Translations under genes and position numbers: made by a program
Notes under the pieces: model-generated
Databases searched by the model: none
Seen by the model: only the letters and a program-made list of their open reading frames with translations
What the model was told of the DNA's origin: nothing
NCBI GenBank assembly: GCA_023846275.1
Contig: CM043869.1
Coordinates: 20,939,275-21,003,274, forward strand
Origin: Vanilla planifolia
Lineage: Eukaryota; Streptophyta; Magnoliopsida; Asparagales; Orchidaceae
Direction: 5' to 3'
DNA length: 64,000 nucleotides
In this document: positions 49,713-61,502 of the stretch, in pieces
How the letters are laid out: every line of letters starts with the position of its first letter
Position numbering within the stretch: position 1 is the first letter of the stretch

Positions 49713-50739
49713 AGTGAAGTTCGGGAACTCCAATAGATTTTAACGATATAGGATCACATTTTTTGGTAGGACCAATATCTTTACTTAGCTTCCCTTTTAT
49801 CATTCTAATTAGTTTCCAAATCGTTAAAGATATATATGCGATGTATGAGGCCAATAATTATTGATTAAGATTTTGAGTTAATTAATATTTTCCCTTTAAC
49901 GAGGTGTAAAGGATGTGCAAACCAAGGCTGCCTTGAAACAAAGTTTTGAATTTCATTTAACTTTTATATTCAACTTCTAGTATTACAATTATGTGGACCT
50001 TTTTAAGTTTCAAAGTCTAGAAATTTTTATGTGAATATGAATAAAGACTTAAGTTAATAGAATAGATGTAAAGACACCTTTTTAAATCATAACGAAGGAT
50101 AAATGATAGAAAAAAATTGGTTCATGATATTTGTTTAGTATTTGAATTTTTAGCTTGTGGTTCATTAAGTATTAGATAAGTAATATAATAACATTATTTT
50201 GTATATTTGAGGATGAATTATGTCAATGAGATGTTTTTAATAAAACATTTTCATATTAAAAGTAATGTATTTGTAGTAGATGTTAAGAATAAATCTTAGT
50301 TTTGATATTATTAGAATGATTATTTGTATTTTGTTAGATTTAAGTTATTAAATAAAAAATATTGAATGATGTTTTTTTATTTTTAATGTTGATTATATTT
50401 GTGAAAGTTATATTTTTGATAAGCACCAATAATCATCATTCTTATGTTTTAGAAAGTTATGTAGTTTCTTGAGTTAGTTCATGTTGATATTTGTAATACA
50501 TGAATATTTTTTTTCAAAATAAAAATAGATATTATTTATTATTTAGTTATGACCTTATTCATCTGAGTTAGATAACTTTTGTAGTTCATAAATTAAAGGT
50601 ATTTTAAAAATATAAGGAATTTGAAGGTCTTATAAAAATAAAAAATTGGTTTAATATAAAAATTATTTGAAGTAATAGAGAAGAAAAATTTTTATCTAAA
50701 GAATTTGATTTTTTGCACAAAACCATCAAATTCATAATG
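49713..50739. other. AT-rich 3' flank of SDA1 copy 2
   Basis: No gene is seen. It is colinear with 20775-21790 of unit 1. It then passes directly into the DUF4220 copy at GAATGCAGGGACAACC, so the 1.2 kb that unit 1 has between these points (about 21800-23020) is absent here. Confidence 0.65.
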
Positions 50740-52202
50740 AATGCAGGGACAACCAATACTAGGGCATCGACTTGTTAGAGTGCAGCGAGCCCTGCCTTAC
50801 TGTTGAACTGCCCTCATGATATTTGTAAGCATTTCTGAGCATGTGTAGTGATGAGCTCTAGAAGAAGTTGATTTCCTTTACTGACAGCTGTGAATATGAA
50901 GTTTAGGATGAAAATCCACTGGTCTAGCTCGGGAATAATACTGTTGCCTTCTGAAATGCTCTAATCGGTCCTTTAAGCTTGGATTCTGTTTTGCATGCCC
51001 ATTTGTTTATCCTCTATTCTTTGGATTGTTTGGTGATTCATGTTCCTTTGGATGTACTATTGCATTACTGAAATAGTTGGTGATCAAGTTGAGTTGTGAC
51101 ATCTCTAAAGGCCTCGATTTTCTTTCACGTCACAATCTTCTCCTTATTTTGAGAATGAGTTGGGCAAGAAGCAAACCCCACTTGTCTAGTTTCTTAAATT
51201 TAAGAAGGAAGATCATAGGCCAGTTGGGAAGCAAGAACATTAGAGAAGCCACGGTGTCAAGACATGTAGAGGCTCCAAGCGGGACATTCGTGATCGGGAC
51301 ATCATTAGTGTCCATGCCATGCTTTGGGGAGGAAACGAACAACAAGGAAGCGAGAAAGATACCAGAGGAGCAGATCACCCTGAGGATGATGCCGACACGT
51401 GAGCAATTAATGACACCCTTCGTGTACTATCTCATCATAGGCATAGCTGAGTTCCATGCTTGTCAGGCCCAAAACATCCTTGACAGTTATCTCCTTCAAC
51501 ATGTCTCTGATTTCCTTACATACGTCCGCAAGTGGAATAACGTCCACGAAGAAAGGCTTGCAAATCGAGTACATGTCGAAAGCTCCTTTTAAAGCATTCA
51601 ATTCATCTTTTCATTTTTATCCTACACACGTGCTACCATTGTCCTATAGTTGGAAGAAATCTGGTTTAATTGACTTTGCTTACTTGAAATGACCACGAAG
51701 CTGTGGAAACTATTAGTGCTAGCTCTATAGAGCGAGTAAGACCGCTCTTCATACTTGACAATGGCAAAAAAGAATATGAACAAGGTGGGAGCGAGTAGGA
51801 GGTTGCTTGGAAGAGATCAGAACAGAACATAGACGACAACAATGAGCTCGTAGACGAGGGCAAGAAGGTGTCGAGCCCATAGCTCATTATCCTCCATGGA
51901 ATGGCAGTGATGGTGTCTGGGCCACCAAGGTGTAGTAGAAGGAAAGGTGCCCAGAATGCGAGGATGGCGTTGTTGCTATTGTCGTCCATACTGCTGGTTA
52001 GCTAGCCAAGAATGAAGTCGGCAACCCAGTTGGCCAAAAGATAGTTGCTCCAAACAGCCATACTTATCCATGCTCTCGATGCTGAGGTGTTTCTCAAACA
52101 TCCAAGGAAGATGAGCACAATTTGTATTGCGAGGCTTACCATTATCAAAATACGTACATCCCACTTGCTCCAGAGTTTCTTATATTTTCCTGGAATATCC
52201 AT
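50740..52202 (-). pseudogene. DUF4220 membrane protein pseudogene C
   Basis: The only one of the three copies that keeps the N-terminus. Read on the reverse strand it starts at 52202 with MDIPGKYKKLWSKWDVRIL, followed by a hydrophobic segment (VSLAIQIVLIFLG) and SNYLLANWVADFILG. Then come NNAILAFWAPFLLLHLGGPD (about 51985-51925), a hydrophobic middle, ELSYAYDEIVHEG (about 51455-51415), VPLGAS (about 51290-51270) and a part equivalent to 23020-23335. The DUF594 tail present in A and B is missing, because the copy ends at about 50740. The frame changes near 52000 and again further on, so it is a pseudogene. Its upstream flank and repeat R follow to the right. Confidence 0.85.
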
Positions 52203-52535
52203 TAATTTTGTGTCTTCTATGAGATCAACAGATTGCAGAAAGTAAAAATAATTTCACTTTCTCCATTCATTTTGATCTCCTTGCTTCGTTTTCCAGCAGG
52301 TGGGTGTGAATATATATTTGACGGAGAACCCAAGTAAGTTTGAAGTAATAGCGAAAACATGATAACCTTTCTCATGTCAAAACAACACGAAATATATATT
52401 TGTTTAGGGGACACCTCCGATTTATAATTAACATGCAAAGGATAAATAAATTCCTTGCTTGTGCAGGAGACTGCTAGATAGTTAACATCCTTTCCTTGAT
52501 GCCTTTCAATCTTTCTTAAAGTCATTCTAAAAAAC
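52203..52535 (-). other. Upstream flank of DUF4220 pseudogene C
   Basis: This lies between the start codon of copy C and repeat R and is absent from copies A and B. It probably holds the old promoter and 5' UTR on the reverse strand. A TATATATTT word occurs twice (about 52310 and 52393), but I cannot choose a TATA box. Confidence 0.35.
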
Positions 52536-52925
52536 TTACATCATCGATGACTCAAACCTTTGCAACTCTCCTCTATGGCACAACTATGCTTCTTAGTTTT
52601 CTTATATTAAAAAGCTCATTGGATTGGGCCTACTAGACTTATTTCTAAGCCGAAACAACAAGGTCGTGATGACCTAAACTCTTCAAAGCTCACTATTGAA
52701 TTAAGCTTGGGAAGTGAGGGCAGTTAAAATCATTTTTTATCCTACCCGTACAATGACTGTTGAGAATTTTAAAATCTTATTCCCCATGAGTTTCAACATG
52801 ACATTTTTATAAAATACCTAAATATTCTATTATTTACAAATTTATCATTTTATTTAATATTCTTCTATAATGATATCTAGAAATTACATAACATATTGCC
52901 ATTAAGGTTGTAGAGGCAAATTTAT
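52536..52925. repeat. Dispersed repeat R, copy in unit 2
   Basis: About 390 bp matching 6632-7016 over its full length, and 24298-24435 at its right end. It lies upstream of DUF4220 copy C in the same relative place as the partial R beside copy A. A stretch present in copy 1 (GAGCACATAAGTTCACTTG, about 6718) is missing here. Confidence 0.8.
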
Positions 52926-53547
52926 TCATTTGTATTAGAGTACAGTATATGTGATTTGTGAATGCCATACAAGATGCTCAACTTATTGTACGTTAGGTTA
53001 TAAAAGTTAAGGAATCAAAAATAATAAAGGATTTGTCGTATAGTGGTTTTACATAAAACATATAATGCAAAGAGTTTAATGTATGGTATGCTATTAAAAC
53101 ATTTTACAAAATATATAATACATTAACTATAAAATATGGCATGCTAATACTATAATAGGGGAAAAATAAAGATGATAATTAGAGTGAAATAATCATAAGA
53201 AATATGGTGTGTGTGTGCGTGTGTGTTTGTGTGTATGTTTATATATATATTTAAAAAATTATTTGGTGATGAATATGCATGTTTATATTTGTAAAAAATT
53301 AAAAAAAATAATTTGAAAAAAATGTTTTCGTCCTAAATTCAATAAGAAAAACTTGTAATTATGATATATGCACAATATTAAATTAATATATTAAAAGCTT
53401 CATAATTACAAAATTTTTGCATATTATTTATTCTTTTTTTAACTCTTACATAGAATATGATTTTTCTAAGAGGTTGATTCTTATTTTATTAGTATATCAT
53501 TTTATATTTTAATAATATTTATATTTCATGATTTTTCTAAGAGGTTG
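52926..53547. other. AT-rich spacer with a GT microsatellite
   Basis: No gene is seen. A GT/TA microsatellite with interruptions lies at about 53202-53251. Copia sequence begins at about 53548. Confidence 0.55.
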
Positions 53548-56500
53548 GAAAAACTATTTTAAAATTTTTATTCCATCTATCGATTTAGAATTATGGGAAG
53601 TTATGACTAAGCCTTATGAACTTCCTCGAAATTCTTTTACTATTGAAGTCTAGCCCTTTAGTGAGCTTAATGTTGAGCATAAAACATTGGCTTAATTGAA
53701 TGATAGGGCCTTAAACTATCTTCATTGTGGAATTTCTCATAGTGAATTTACATAAATTATAAACTTGTATACGACATTTGAGGTGTGGAAAAACTCGAGT
53801 AACATTAAGGGCACCTCACAAGTGAAAGAGACGAAGATCAACATCCTTACCCATGACTAAGAGCTTTTTAGAATGAATCTTTCTGAAAGTCTTAAAAGTA
53901 TGTTTCAAAGATTTAATGATGTAAAAAATGGCTTGATAAATCTTCGAATGTCGAAGGGCATTCTCAAATTGTGAACTAGTAAGGAAAATTTTGAGAATCC
54001 TTCCAAAGAAATATGATACCCTTGCAAGGGCTATTAAAGCAGCTAAAGATGTCAAGAAACTTTCATTGGATGAACTCCTTGGGGAACTTCTCACTACCAA
54101 AATAGAGATGACTAGGAGACTTACAGAATAGGCTTCTACAAGGAAGTTAAAGCATGAAAGGAAAAAGGAAGAACCCATGGCCTTCAAAGCCACCAAATGT
54201 GATTTAGATTCCACTTCTATCTCTTCCATGGATTTGGAGGATTAGGTAAGTTTTCATGTTAATGGTTTAGCAAAAAATTTGGCAAAAAGTCTTCGTAATA
54301 AGAAATGGAAGAAGATGAGCAACAAGGAAAGGAAGAGGCTGCCAAGTTGTTTTGATTGTGGTCAAACCGATCATATTAAACCAGAGTGTCCAAAACTCAA
54401 GGTCAAGCATATGAAAGAGGAAAAGAAGAAGAAGAAGAACTTGAAGAAAAAGAAAGCTTTCCAAGCTACATGGAGTGCTTTCGAAGATTCAGATGTTTCA
54501 AGCTCAAGTAGAGGAGAAGAAGGGATGATTTGTTTTATGGCAAATGAGGCATCTTCAATATCTTCAAGTGAAGAAAAAGAAGAAAATGTGGTAAGCACTT
54601 GGACAAGAGATATTTTAAAAAGTAATTATATTGAAATTATGAATGCATTGACTTCTTTAATAAGTGCTTATAAAAAATTGAAAAAGGCTTACAAAGAAAA
54701 AGTTGAATTACTTGATTTTATTATAAAAGAAGTTGAAAAGAAAAGAATAGAAAATCAAAATATATGTGACGAAAAGGCTTCCCTTATCATCGGAAATACT
54801 TCTTTAAAGTCTGATATTTTACTTTAGAAAGAAAAAATACGATTTTTGGAGCATGCTAGAGTAAGAAAAACTTCACATACTTCTTATGCTTCACATGCTT
54901 ATTTTTCTTCACATGTCTTCAATTTTGAAAAACTTAAATACATAAGCATGCTTAGGCCATCAAATATTGTTTATTTTTATTGTTGTAAACCTAGACATAT
55001 AGTGAAATATTGCTTTTTTAGAAGAAATATATATTTACAAAAAATATTTTAGATGGATTGTTAAGAATGAGAACATGAAAGCTCCATTTAGTGCTCAACC
55101 CAAGCTTTCATGAGTTCCTAAGAGTAGAACTTAGAAGACTAGAAGAAAATGTCTCCAAAATATTTGAAGACATTCTAGGATAGGTGTAGTGTATTTATAA
55201 AACTTAAATTGATGATTTAATTTAGTAGTATGTTTCTAATTTAGATTTTATATCTTATACAGCCAAAACCAAGAAGAAAATAAAAATTCATATCTTTGGT
55301 ATTCATCTATTAGAAAAGAATATAAAATCTTTAATCTAGAATCCTATAAGATAGAGAAAACAATATATGTTGTGTTTAATGAGTCTATCCAACTAGTTAA
55401 TGAGAAGTATTTAGAAGATGAAATAAAATTAGTAAAGAACTTAGATTTGAATAAGAATGTAGAAAAATTAGAAAATCTTGAAGTAGAAATGGAAAAAAAA
55501 CAAGTTACATAAAGGATGGAAATTTGCAACCACACATCCAAAGGATTTGATCATTAGGAGATGATTTACTAATTGTTTAGATTTATGTTGATGATATTAT
55601 TTTTGGTAGTACAAAAAAAAAAGAAATGTAGAGAATTTGGTGATCTTATGACTAAAGAATTTGAAATAAGCATGATGAGTGACCTAAATTTATTTTTCTT
55701 AAGATTTCAAATAAGACAACAACTTCAAGACTATGGTTTAGAAGTCACACATATACCTATTAGAATTGATAAAACTAGTACGTTAGTATTAGTAAAGAAT
55801 CAAGTTCAGTATTTTAGGACTAAGCACATAGATGTTAGATATCACTTTATTAGAGGCCAAGTGGCCAAAAGATTAGTAGAATTAGAGTATGTTCCCATTA
55901 AGCTTGAATTGTTTGACATTTTAATCAAACCCTTACCGTCGAAACAATTTCAAACATTGAGGGAACAATTAGGAATTTTAGATATTACTTAGGGTTCACT
56001 CCCTTTTGATGATGTCAAAGGGGGAGAATAGTTAAGAGTTAGGAGGAGCATCGAAATAGGGGGAGCATGTTAATTCTTAATTTCCTCCTTAAAAATTTAT
56101 TTCTATTTTCTTTTCCACATTTTTATATTTAAAATATTTATGTCTTACCATCATAAAAAGGAGGGATTATTACACCCTTGTGTTTGATGAGCCAAGCATA
56201 AATGTTTATATCTCATATAGGCTTGCTTTAAGTGAAATTGTTAATATTCAACTAAGTCATGCCATGAACTTTAATTTTCTAAATATTGGTCTTCAAGACT
56301 CTTGGACTAATGGTAAGCTTCAAGAAAATTGAAGGCATGCACCAAAATCTTTATATTTGAATGTCTCTTTATTTTTCTTGAATTTGATATGTCTAAATTT
56401 TGAGATGATGTGACACACTAGTAGTATTAATATTTAAAAAATGTTATAAGTTTAATAATTTTTTAGTTTTTATTTTTGGGCCAAGCATTATTAATGAAAA

Positions 56501-58204
56501 GTATAGACATCGGTATTTGATTTTTTAAAATTATTTAGGAATAATTTTTCATGAATTTCTTTTGATAGTCATTTAGGAGACTTGCAATACTATCATAATA
56601 TAAATTTTATTTGGAATACTTATATTCAAAATTTTGGCACAAAAATTCCCACAAAATACTATAAAACCACTTTAGTCTCAGGAATTTTCTCTGTAGTGTT
56701 GGGAGGGTAGACTATACCCGCGGTTGGTCGGTCTAGGCAATAAGGATTTAAAAAATAAAAATAAAGTAAAAATTGTTTGATAGACCCGAAAGGGGTGAGT
56801 GAAGCCCAAAGGCCATAGGAAGAGCTGCTGAATGAAACAAGTGAGAAATTAGCCCACAGTTGCTGAACAGAACAAGTGCGAACTCAGCCCGCAGAGAAAG
56901 CTGACCAGAACAAGTGCAAAATCATGCCAATGAGGACCAAGTGATGAAATCTTGGTCGAGGAAGGGGGTAGCCAACCCCAAACTACTCGAGAGACAAATG
57001 AATCGAAAGTATTATAGAGAGCAATAGCAAAGATATTTGGACGATGTAGGACAAAACTTTAATTCGATTGTCAAAGAAGACGGAAGGACAGAGGTGCGAT
57101 CAAAGCCAACCCCAAACGGCTCGAGAGACTAATGAACCAAAAGTGTTGTAAAGAGCAATGACAAAGACATTTGGGCGATGTGGGACTAAACTTCCATTTG
57201 ATTGTCAAATGGGGCAGAAGGGCAGGTGTGATCGGACGACTTAGATTAATCAAGGCAAATTGTCATGATAATAGTAAAACGTCGAGCAGGAGACTCGAAA
57301 CCGAGCCAGATCTGCAAGAGGATGCAGAACCACTGTAGTAAGTTTCTATTTTTGTTGACTTCTAAAAAAATTCTTTTAATATATAAAGGACAACCAATGC
57401 GCCATCGAATGGCCCAAATCATGGTCGCCTAGATCCAACGACCATGATTGATCTCCAATGTTAAATTCGAGATTCAATCAGAAAAGTCCATTTCAGGCTC
57501 CAAATCGAATAGTGACTGCTTTATATTCTTTACCGAAATGGCTAGTTCATTTTAGAATCATCAGGAGTGGATTTAGAGCTCAAATTAAGCTCTATAAATA
57601 GGGAATAATGAAGAACTCCTAGAGGTTACCATTGCTAAGATTTCAAAACTTTCAAATGACAATATCAAGCAATTCTAAGTACATATGGTTCTTACAAAGT
57701 CCCAGAGTGAAAGCTGTAAGAAGGAACAAAAAATTTGAGGTTTTTACTTCAACTATTTTTTAATCTCTATTCCTCCCTCTTTTCGATATTGTGTGTGCCT
57801 CATATTTCTCTTAAAATTGTCTTAATTTTTGCCAATTTTTTGTATTTCTTTCTTTGTAGTAAGGGCATCCCGACAATTGTTTAAACTCCTGGGGTTTGAG
57901 TTGAGCCCAAAAAAACTTATGTAGGTTCGGGATTAGCTGTAGGTAAAATCCTAGGTATGTTTGAGGTGAACCGTACAAAAAACCTCGCTTATAATTTGGT
58001 GATTTTAGTGTTCTTTTCCCAACACCGATTGTGGGTGGATGTAGGCTCGATTTTTAGTCGAACCACATTAAAAATCTTGTGCACTATTATTTCTTATTCT
58101 TGCTTAAAAGATTTAAGTTTTAATTGAAACCAAAAATTGAAAGAAAAATTTGTTTACCACAATTCACCCCCCGTGTGGGATTGTCTTAAGCACAAAGAAC
58201 TTCA
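53548..58204 (+). mobile_element. Ty1/copia (Sirevirus-like) fossil, right part: gag, part of pol, 3' LTR
   Basis: It begins inside a gag region homologous to 29860 onwards. It continues through a zinc knuckle reading CFDCGQTDHIKPECPKL (about 54346-54396) and a Lys-rich stretch with AFQATWS and GMICFMA, a signature of the Sirevirus/Maximus lineage. The end of pol follows (about 55573-55992): a reverse-transcriptase piece with CREFGDLMTKEFEISMM, then the RNase H end with FRTKHIDVRYHFIR and IKPLPSKQFQTLREQ. A purine-rich tract (AAAAAGGAGGGA, about 56155-56166) precedes the 3' LTR (56168-58204, about 2.04 kb). It is partial and broken, with several breaks, and old. Repeat B follows immediately. 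Confidence 0.85.
56950..57190. repeat. Imperfect tandem duplication inside the 3' copia LTR
   Basis: A segment of about 130 bp starting GCCAACCCCAAAC occurs twice in a row (about 56972 and 57105), with GAGAGAC, AATGAA and GATGT landmarks in both. The LTR at 27868-29644 has one copy (about 28548). This explains part of the length difference between the two LTRs. Confidence 0.75.
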
Positions 58205-58800
58205 TTTTTTTGAAACATTATCCTTATGTTATATGAATATGAGTTCCATTGGAATATGTAAGGTGTTCAAGATACTTATTGGATATTGGCTCATCACATT
58301 ATTTAGTGTCATTATACTTTGTGTTTGGGGGCTTAGGCGTTAGTTTTAGACCTTGCACCTAAATGTATAATTTGGATATTATTATAAGTATTTTGTTTAG
58401 GAAAATAAAACTACTATTTTATGTTAAAGATTACGAAAGAGATTGTTATAATCCTTTATCCAAACTAGATAAGGTTGTCTTGACAATCAAGTATGTTATC
58501 CTTGTAAGTGTCAGATATATGACCCTTAATAACCAACTTCTTGAGGATGCTTGAAGCTTTTGATTGCTTCATTAAATAACTTACTTAACTTGTCTAATAA
58601 TTGAATCCAAATGTTAATCTCAATGTTATCATTTTTTTCATTATCAATCACCTTTGTCTCTTTGCAACACATGTACAATAATGTAATAATGTTGCTTGAT
58701 TTGCATAAGATTGGAGCATAGTTGTGGTGACCTAGCTTTCTCTTCTTGGGATTGGGTGTCACATCCTCTATTTTTTTATTTTTTCCTAATAGTTTATTTT
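58205..58800. repeat. Repeat B, copy 2
   Basis: Matches 31970-32590. It starts right after the copia LTR with TTTTTTTGAAACATT, where copy 1 continues from repeat A through TTTTCTTGAAACATT. The T-run on both sides of the element is compatible with a short target-site duplication, although its exact length cannot be read from such simple sequence. Confidence 0.75.
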
Positions 58801-59050
58801 TGATATGTACTTTTTATACAAATTAAATAAAAACATTTGGTATGCTCACATATCCAAAACAAATGAAAAAATATGCCTAACCTTCGAAATAAATTTTATG
58901 TGAAGCAAAATATCTGAAACGACAAAATGATCGTATTACAATAGGCAATTAACATGTCCAATAAAACCTATATGTCTAGCTTATTGTAAAACGTTTGAGG
59001 CATAACGAATGAGAGGGGATGAGTGAATTGTTTATTTAAGAAAATTTTCA
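58801..59050. other. Short AT-rich spacer
   Basis: About 250 bp with no counterpart elsewhere in the window, lying between repeat B and the pyrimidine tract. No gene is seen. Confidence 0.5.
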
Positions 59051-59084
59051 TTTACAAAAATTAGTTCTTCATCTTCATCTTTTT

Positions 59085-61470
59085 TGACTTCTTTTTCTTC
59101 TTCTTCTTCTTCTTCTCCTTTGCCTTCTCCTCCTTTTCCTTCTCCATGTTTTTCTTCTCTTTTTCTTCTTCTTCTTCTTCTTCTTCTTCTTCCTTCTCTT
59201 TCTCCTTCTCCTTCTCCTTCTCCTTCTCCTTGTATCTCTACTCCATTTCCTTCTCTGTCTCCTTCTTTTTCTTCTTCTTCCACTTATTCATCTTCTTCTA
59301 GTTCTTCTTTTTCTTCTTCTTTTTCCTTTTCTTCTTCCTCCTCTTCTTCTTCTTCTATTTCTTTCTCATCTTTCTCTTCTTTTACTTCATCATTTTCTTC
59401 TTCTTTCTTTTCTTATTCTTGTTCTTCTTCTTCTTCCTCCTCTTCTTCTTCTTCTTCTTCTTGTTCTTCTTCTATTTCTTCTAATTCCTCTTCTTCTTCT
59501 ACTTCTTCTTCCTCCTCTTCTTCTTCTTTCTCTTCATCTTCTTCTTCTTCCTCCTCTTCTACTTTTTGTCTTCTTCTTCTTCTTCTCCTTTTTCTTCTTC
59601 CTCTTCTTCTTCTGCTTCTTCCTATTCTTTTTTTGATTCTTCTTGTTATTGTTGTTCTTCTTCTTCTACTATTTCTTCTTCTTCTTTTTCTTCTTCTAAT
59701 TCTAGTTCTTTTTCCTCTACTTCTTCTTCTTCTTCTTCCTCTTCTTTCTCCTCTTCTACTTCTTCTTCTTCTTCTAATTCTTCTTATTCTTCTTCTTCTT
59801 CTCCTCCTTTTTGTTCTTCCACTTCTTCTTCATCGTCAACTTTTTCCTCTTCTTCTTCCTCATCTTCTTATTCTTGGTCTTCTTCTTCTTCTTCTTCTTC
59901 TTTTTCTTCTTCTTCTTCTTCTTCTCTTCTCCTTTTTCTTCTTCCACTCTCTCACCCTAAATTTTCTTCTTCTATTTTTGCTTCTTCATCTTCTTCTTTT
60001 TCTTCTTCTTCTTCCTCCCCATCTACTTCTCCTTCTCATTCTCCTTCTCCTTCTCCTTCTCCATCTCTCTCTCCTTCTCATTCTCCTTCTCCTTCTCCAT
60101 GTTCTTCTCCATCTCCCTTTTCTCCTTCTCCTTCTACTTTCCCTTCTCCTTCTCCTTCTCCTTCACCTTTTCCTTCATCTCCTTCTCTTTCTCCTTCTCC
60201 TTCTTCATGATCTTCTTCTTCTTCTTCTTCTTCCACCTCCTCCCCTTCTTCTTCTTCCTCTTCTTCGTCTTCTTCTTCATTCTCTTTTCCTTCATCTTCT
60301 TCTTTTTCTTCTTCTTCTTCTTCCTTTTCCTTTCTTTTTCTTCTTCCTTCTTCCTTCTTACTTCTTCCTTCTTCTTTCTCCTTCACCCTTCTTACATTTT
60401 TTTTTGTTTATCCTTCTTCCCCTTTTTCATCATCTTCTTCTTCCTATTCTTTTTCTTCTTCCATTTCTTCATCATTTTCATCATCATCATCTTCTTCTCA
60501 TGATACTTCGCCTTCTTCTTTTTTTATTCTTCTTCTTGTTCTTCCCCCACATGTTCCTCTTCTTCTTCTTCTTCTTCTTCATCTTCTTCCACTTCTTCTT
60601 CTTCTTCGATTTTTGCTTCTTCATCATCATCATCATCATCTTCTTCTTCTTCTTCTTTTTCTTTTACCACTTCTTTTACATCTTTATCTACTTCTTCTTC
60701 TTCTTTTATTCTTCTTCTTCTTCTTCTTCTTCTTCCTCTTCATTTTCTTATTCTTTATCTTCTTCTTCCACTTCTTCATCATCATCTTCTTCTTCTTCCT
60801 CCTCTTCATCTTTTTTCTCATCATCATCTTCTACTTCTCTTCTTCTTCTTCTTCTTCTTCTTCATCATCTTCTTCTTCTTCTTCTTCTTCTTCTTCTTCT
60901 GCTTCGACTTCTTTTTCTTCTTCTACTTGTTCTTGTTCTGCTAGTTCTTCTTTTTCATCTATTTCTTCTTGTTATTTTACTAATTCTTCTTTTTTTCATC
61001 ATCATCATCATCATCTTCTTCTTCTTCTTCTTCTTCTTTTTCCTATACAACATCTTCTCCTTCTTCTTGTACTGGTTCTTATTCTTGTTCTTTCTCTTCT
61101 ACATCTTCTTCCACTTCTTCCTCTTCTAGTTCTTCTTCTACTACTTCTTCTTCTTCTTCTCATTCTCCTCCTTCTCCTTCTCTTTCACATCTACTTCTCC
61201 ATCTACTTCTCCATTTCCTCCTCCTTGTTCTTGTCCTACTCTTTCTTCTTCTTCTTCTTCTTCTTTTCTTCTTTTTATTTTTTATTTCTTTTTTCTTGTT
61301 TCTTCTTTCTCATTTCTTATTTCTTCTTCCTTCTTCCTTCTTCCTTCTTGCTTCTTCCTTCTTGCTTCCTTCTTCCTTCTTCCTTCTACCTTCTTCCATC
61401 TCCCTTTTTCCTCTTCCTCTTCCTCTTCCCCTTCTTCTACTTCTTCTTCTTCTTCTTTCTCTTTTCTTCA

Positions 61471-61502
<32 letters not shown>

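Larger units (their letters stand above)
37105..58800. repeat. Segmental duplication, unit 2
   Basis: Partner of the unit starting at 7990. It carries the second SDA1-like copy, DUF4220 copy C, repeat R, the right copia part and repeat B. It differs by a large block inside the SDA1 copy (about 41630-49570) holding a reverse Ty3/gypsy fossil and CTR9-like exons. The similarity ends near 58800. Confidence 0.8.

Noticed and set aside
54371-54598. Reverse Phe-rich frame opposite copia gag
   Set aside because: Shadow of the Lys-rich gag stretch.
59032-59283. Glu/Arg-rich reverse open frame (also near 60.1-60.4 and 63.4-63.9 kb)
   Set aside because: Reverse-strand reading of the GAA-type repeat. 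It resembles acidic nuclear proteins only in composition.
59084-61129. Open frame of 681 codons in the pyrimidine tract
   Set aside because: Only Ser, Leu, Phe and a few other residues from TTC/TCC repeats. Such repeats lack stop codons, so long frames are expected without selection.
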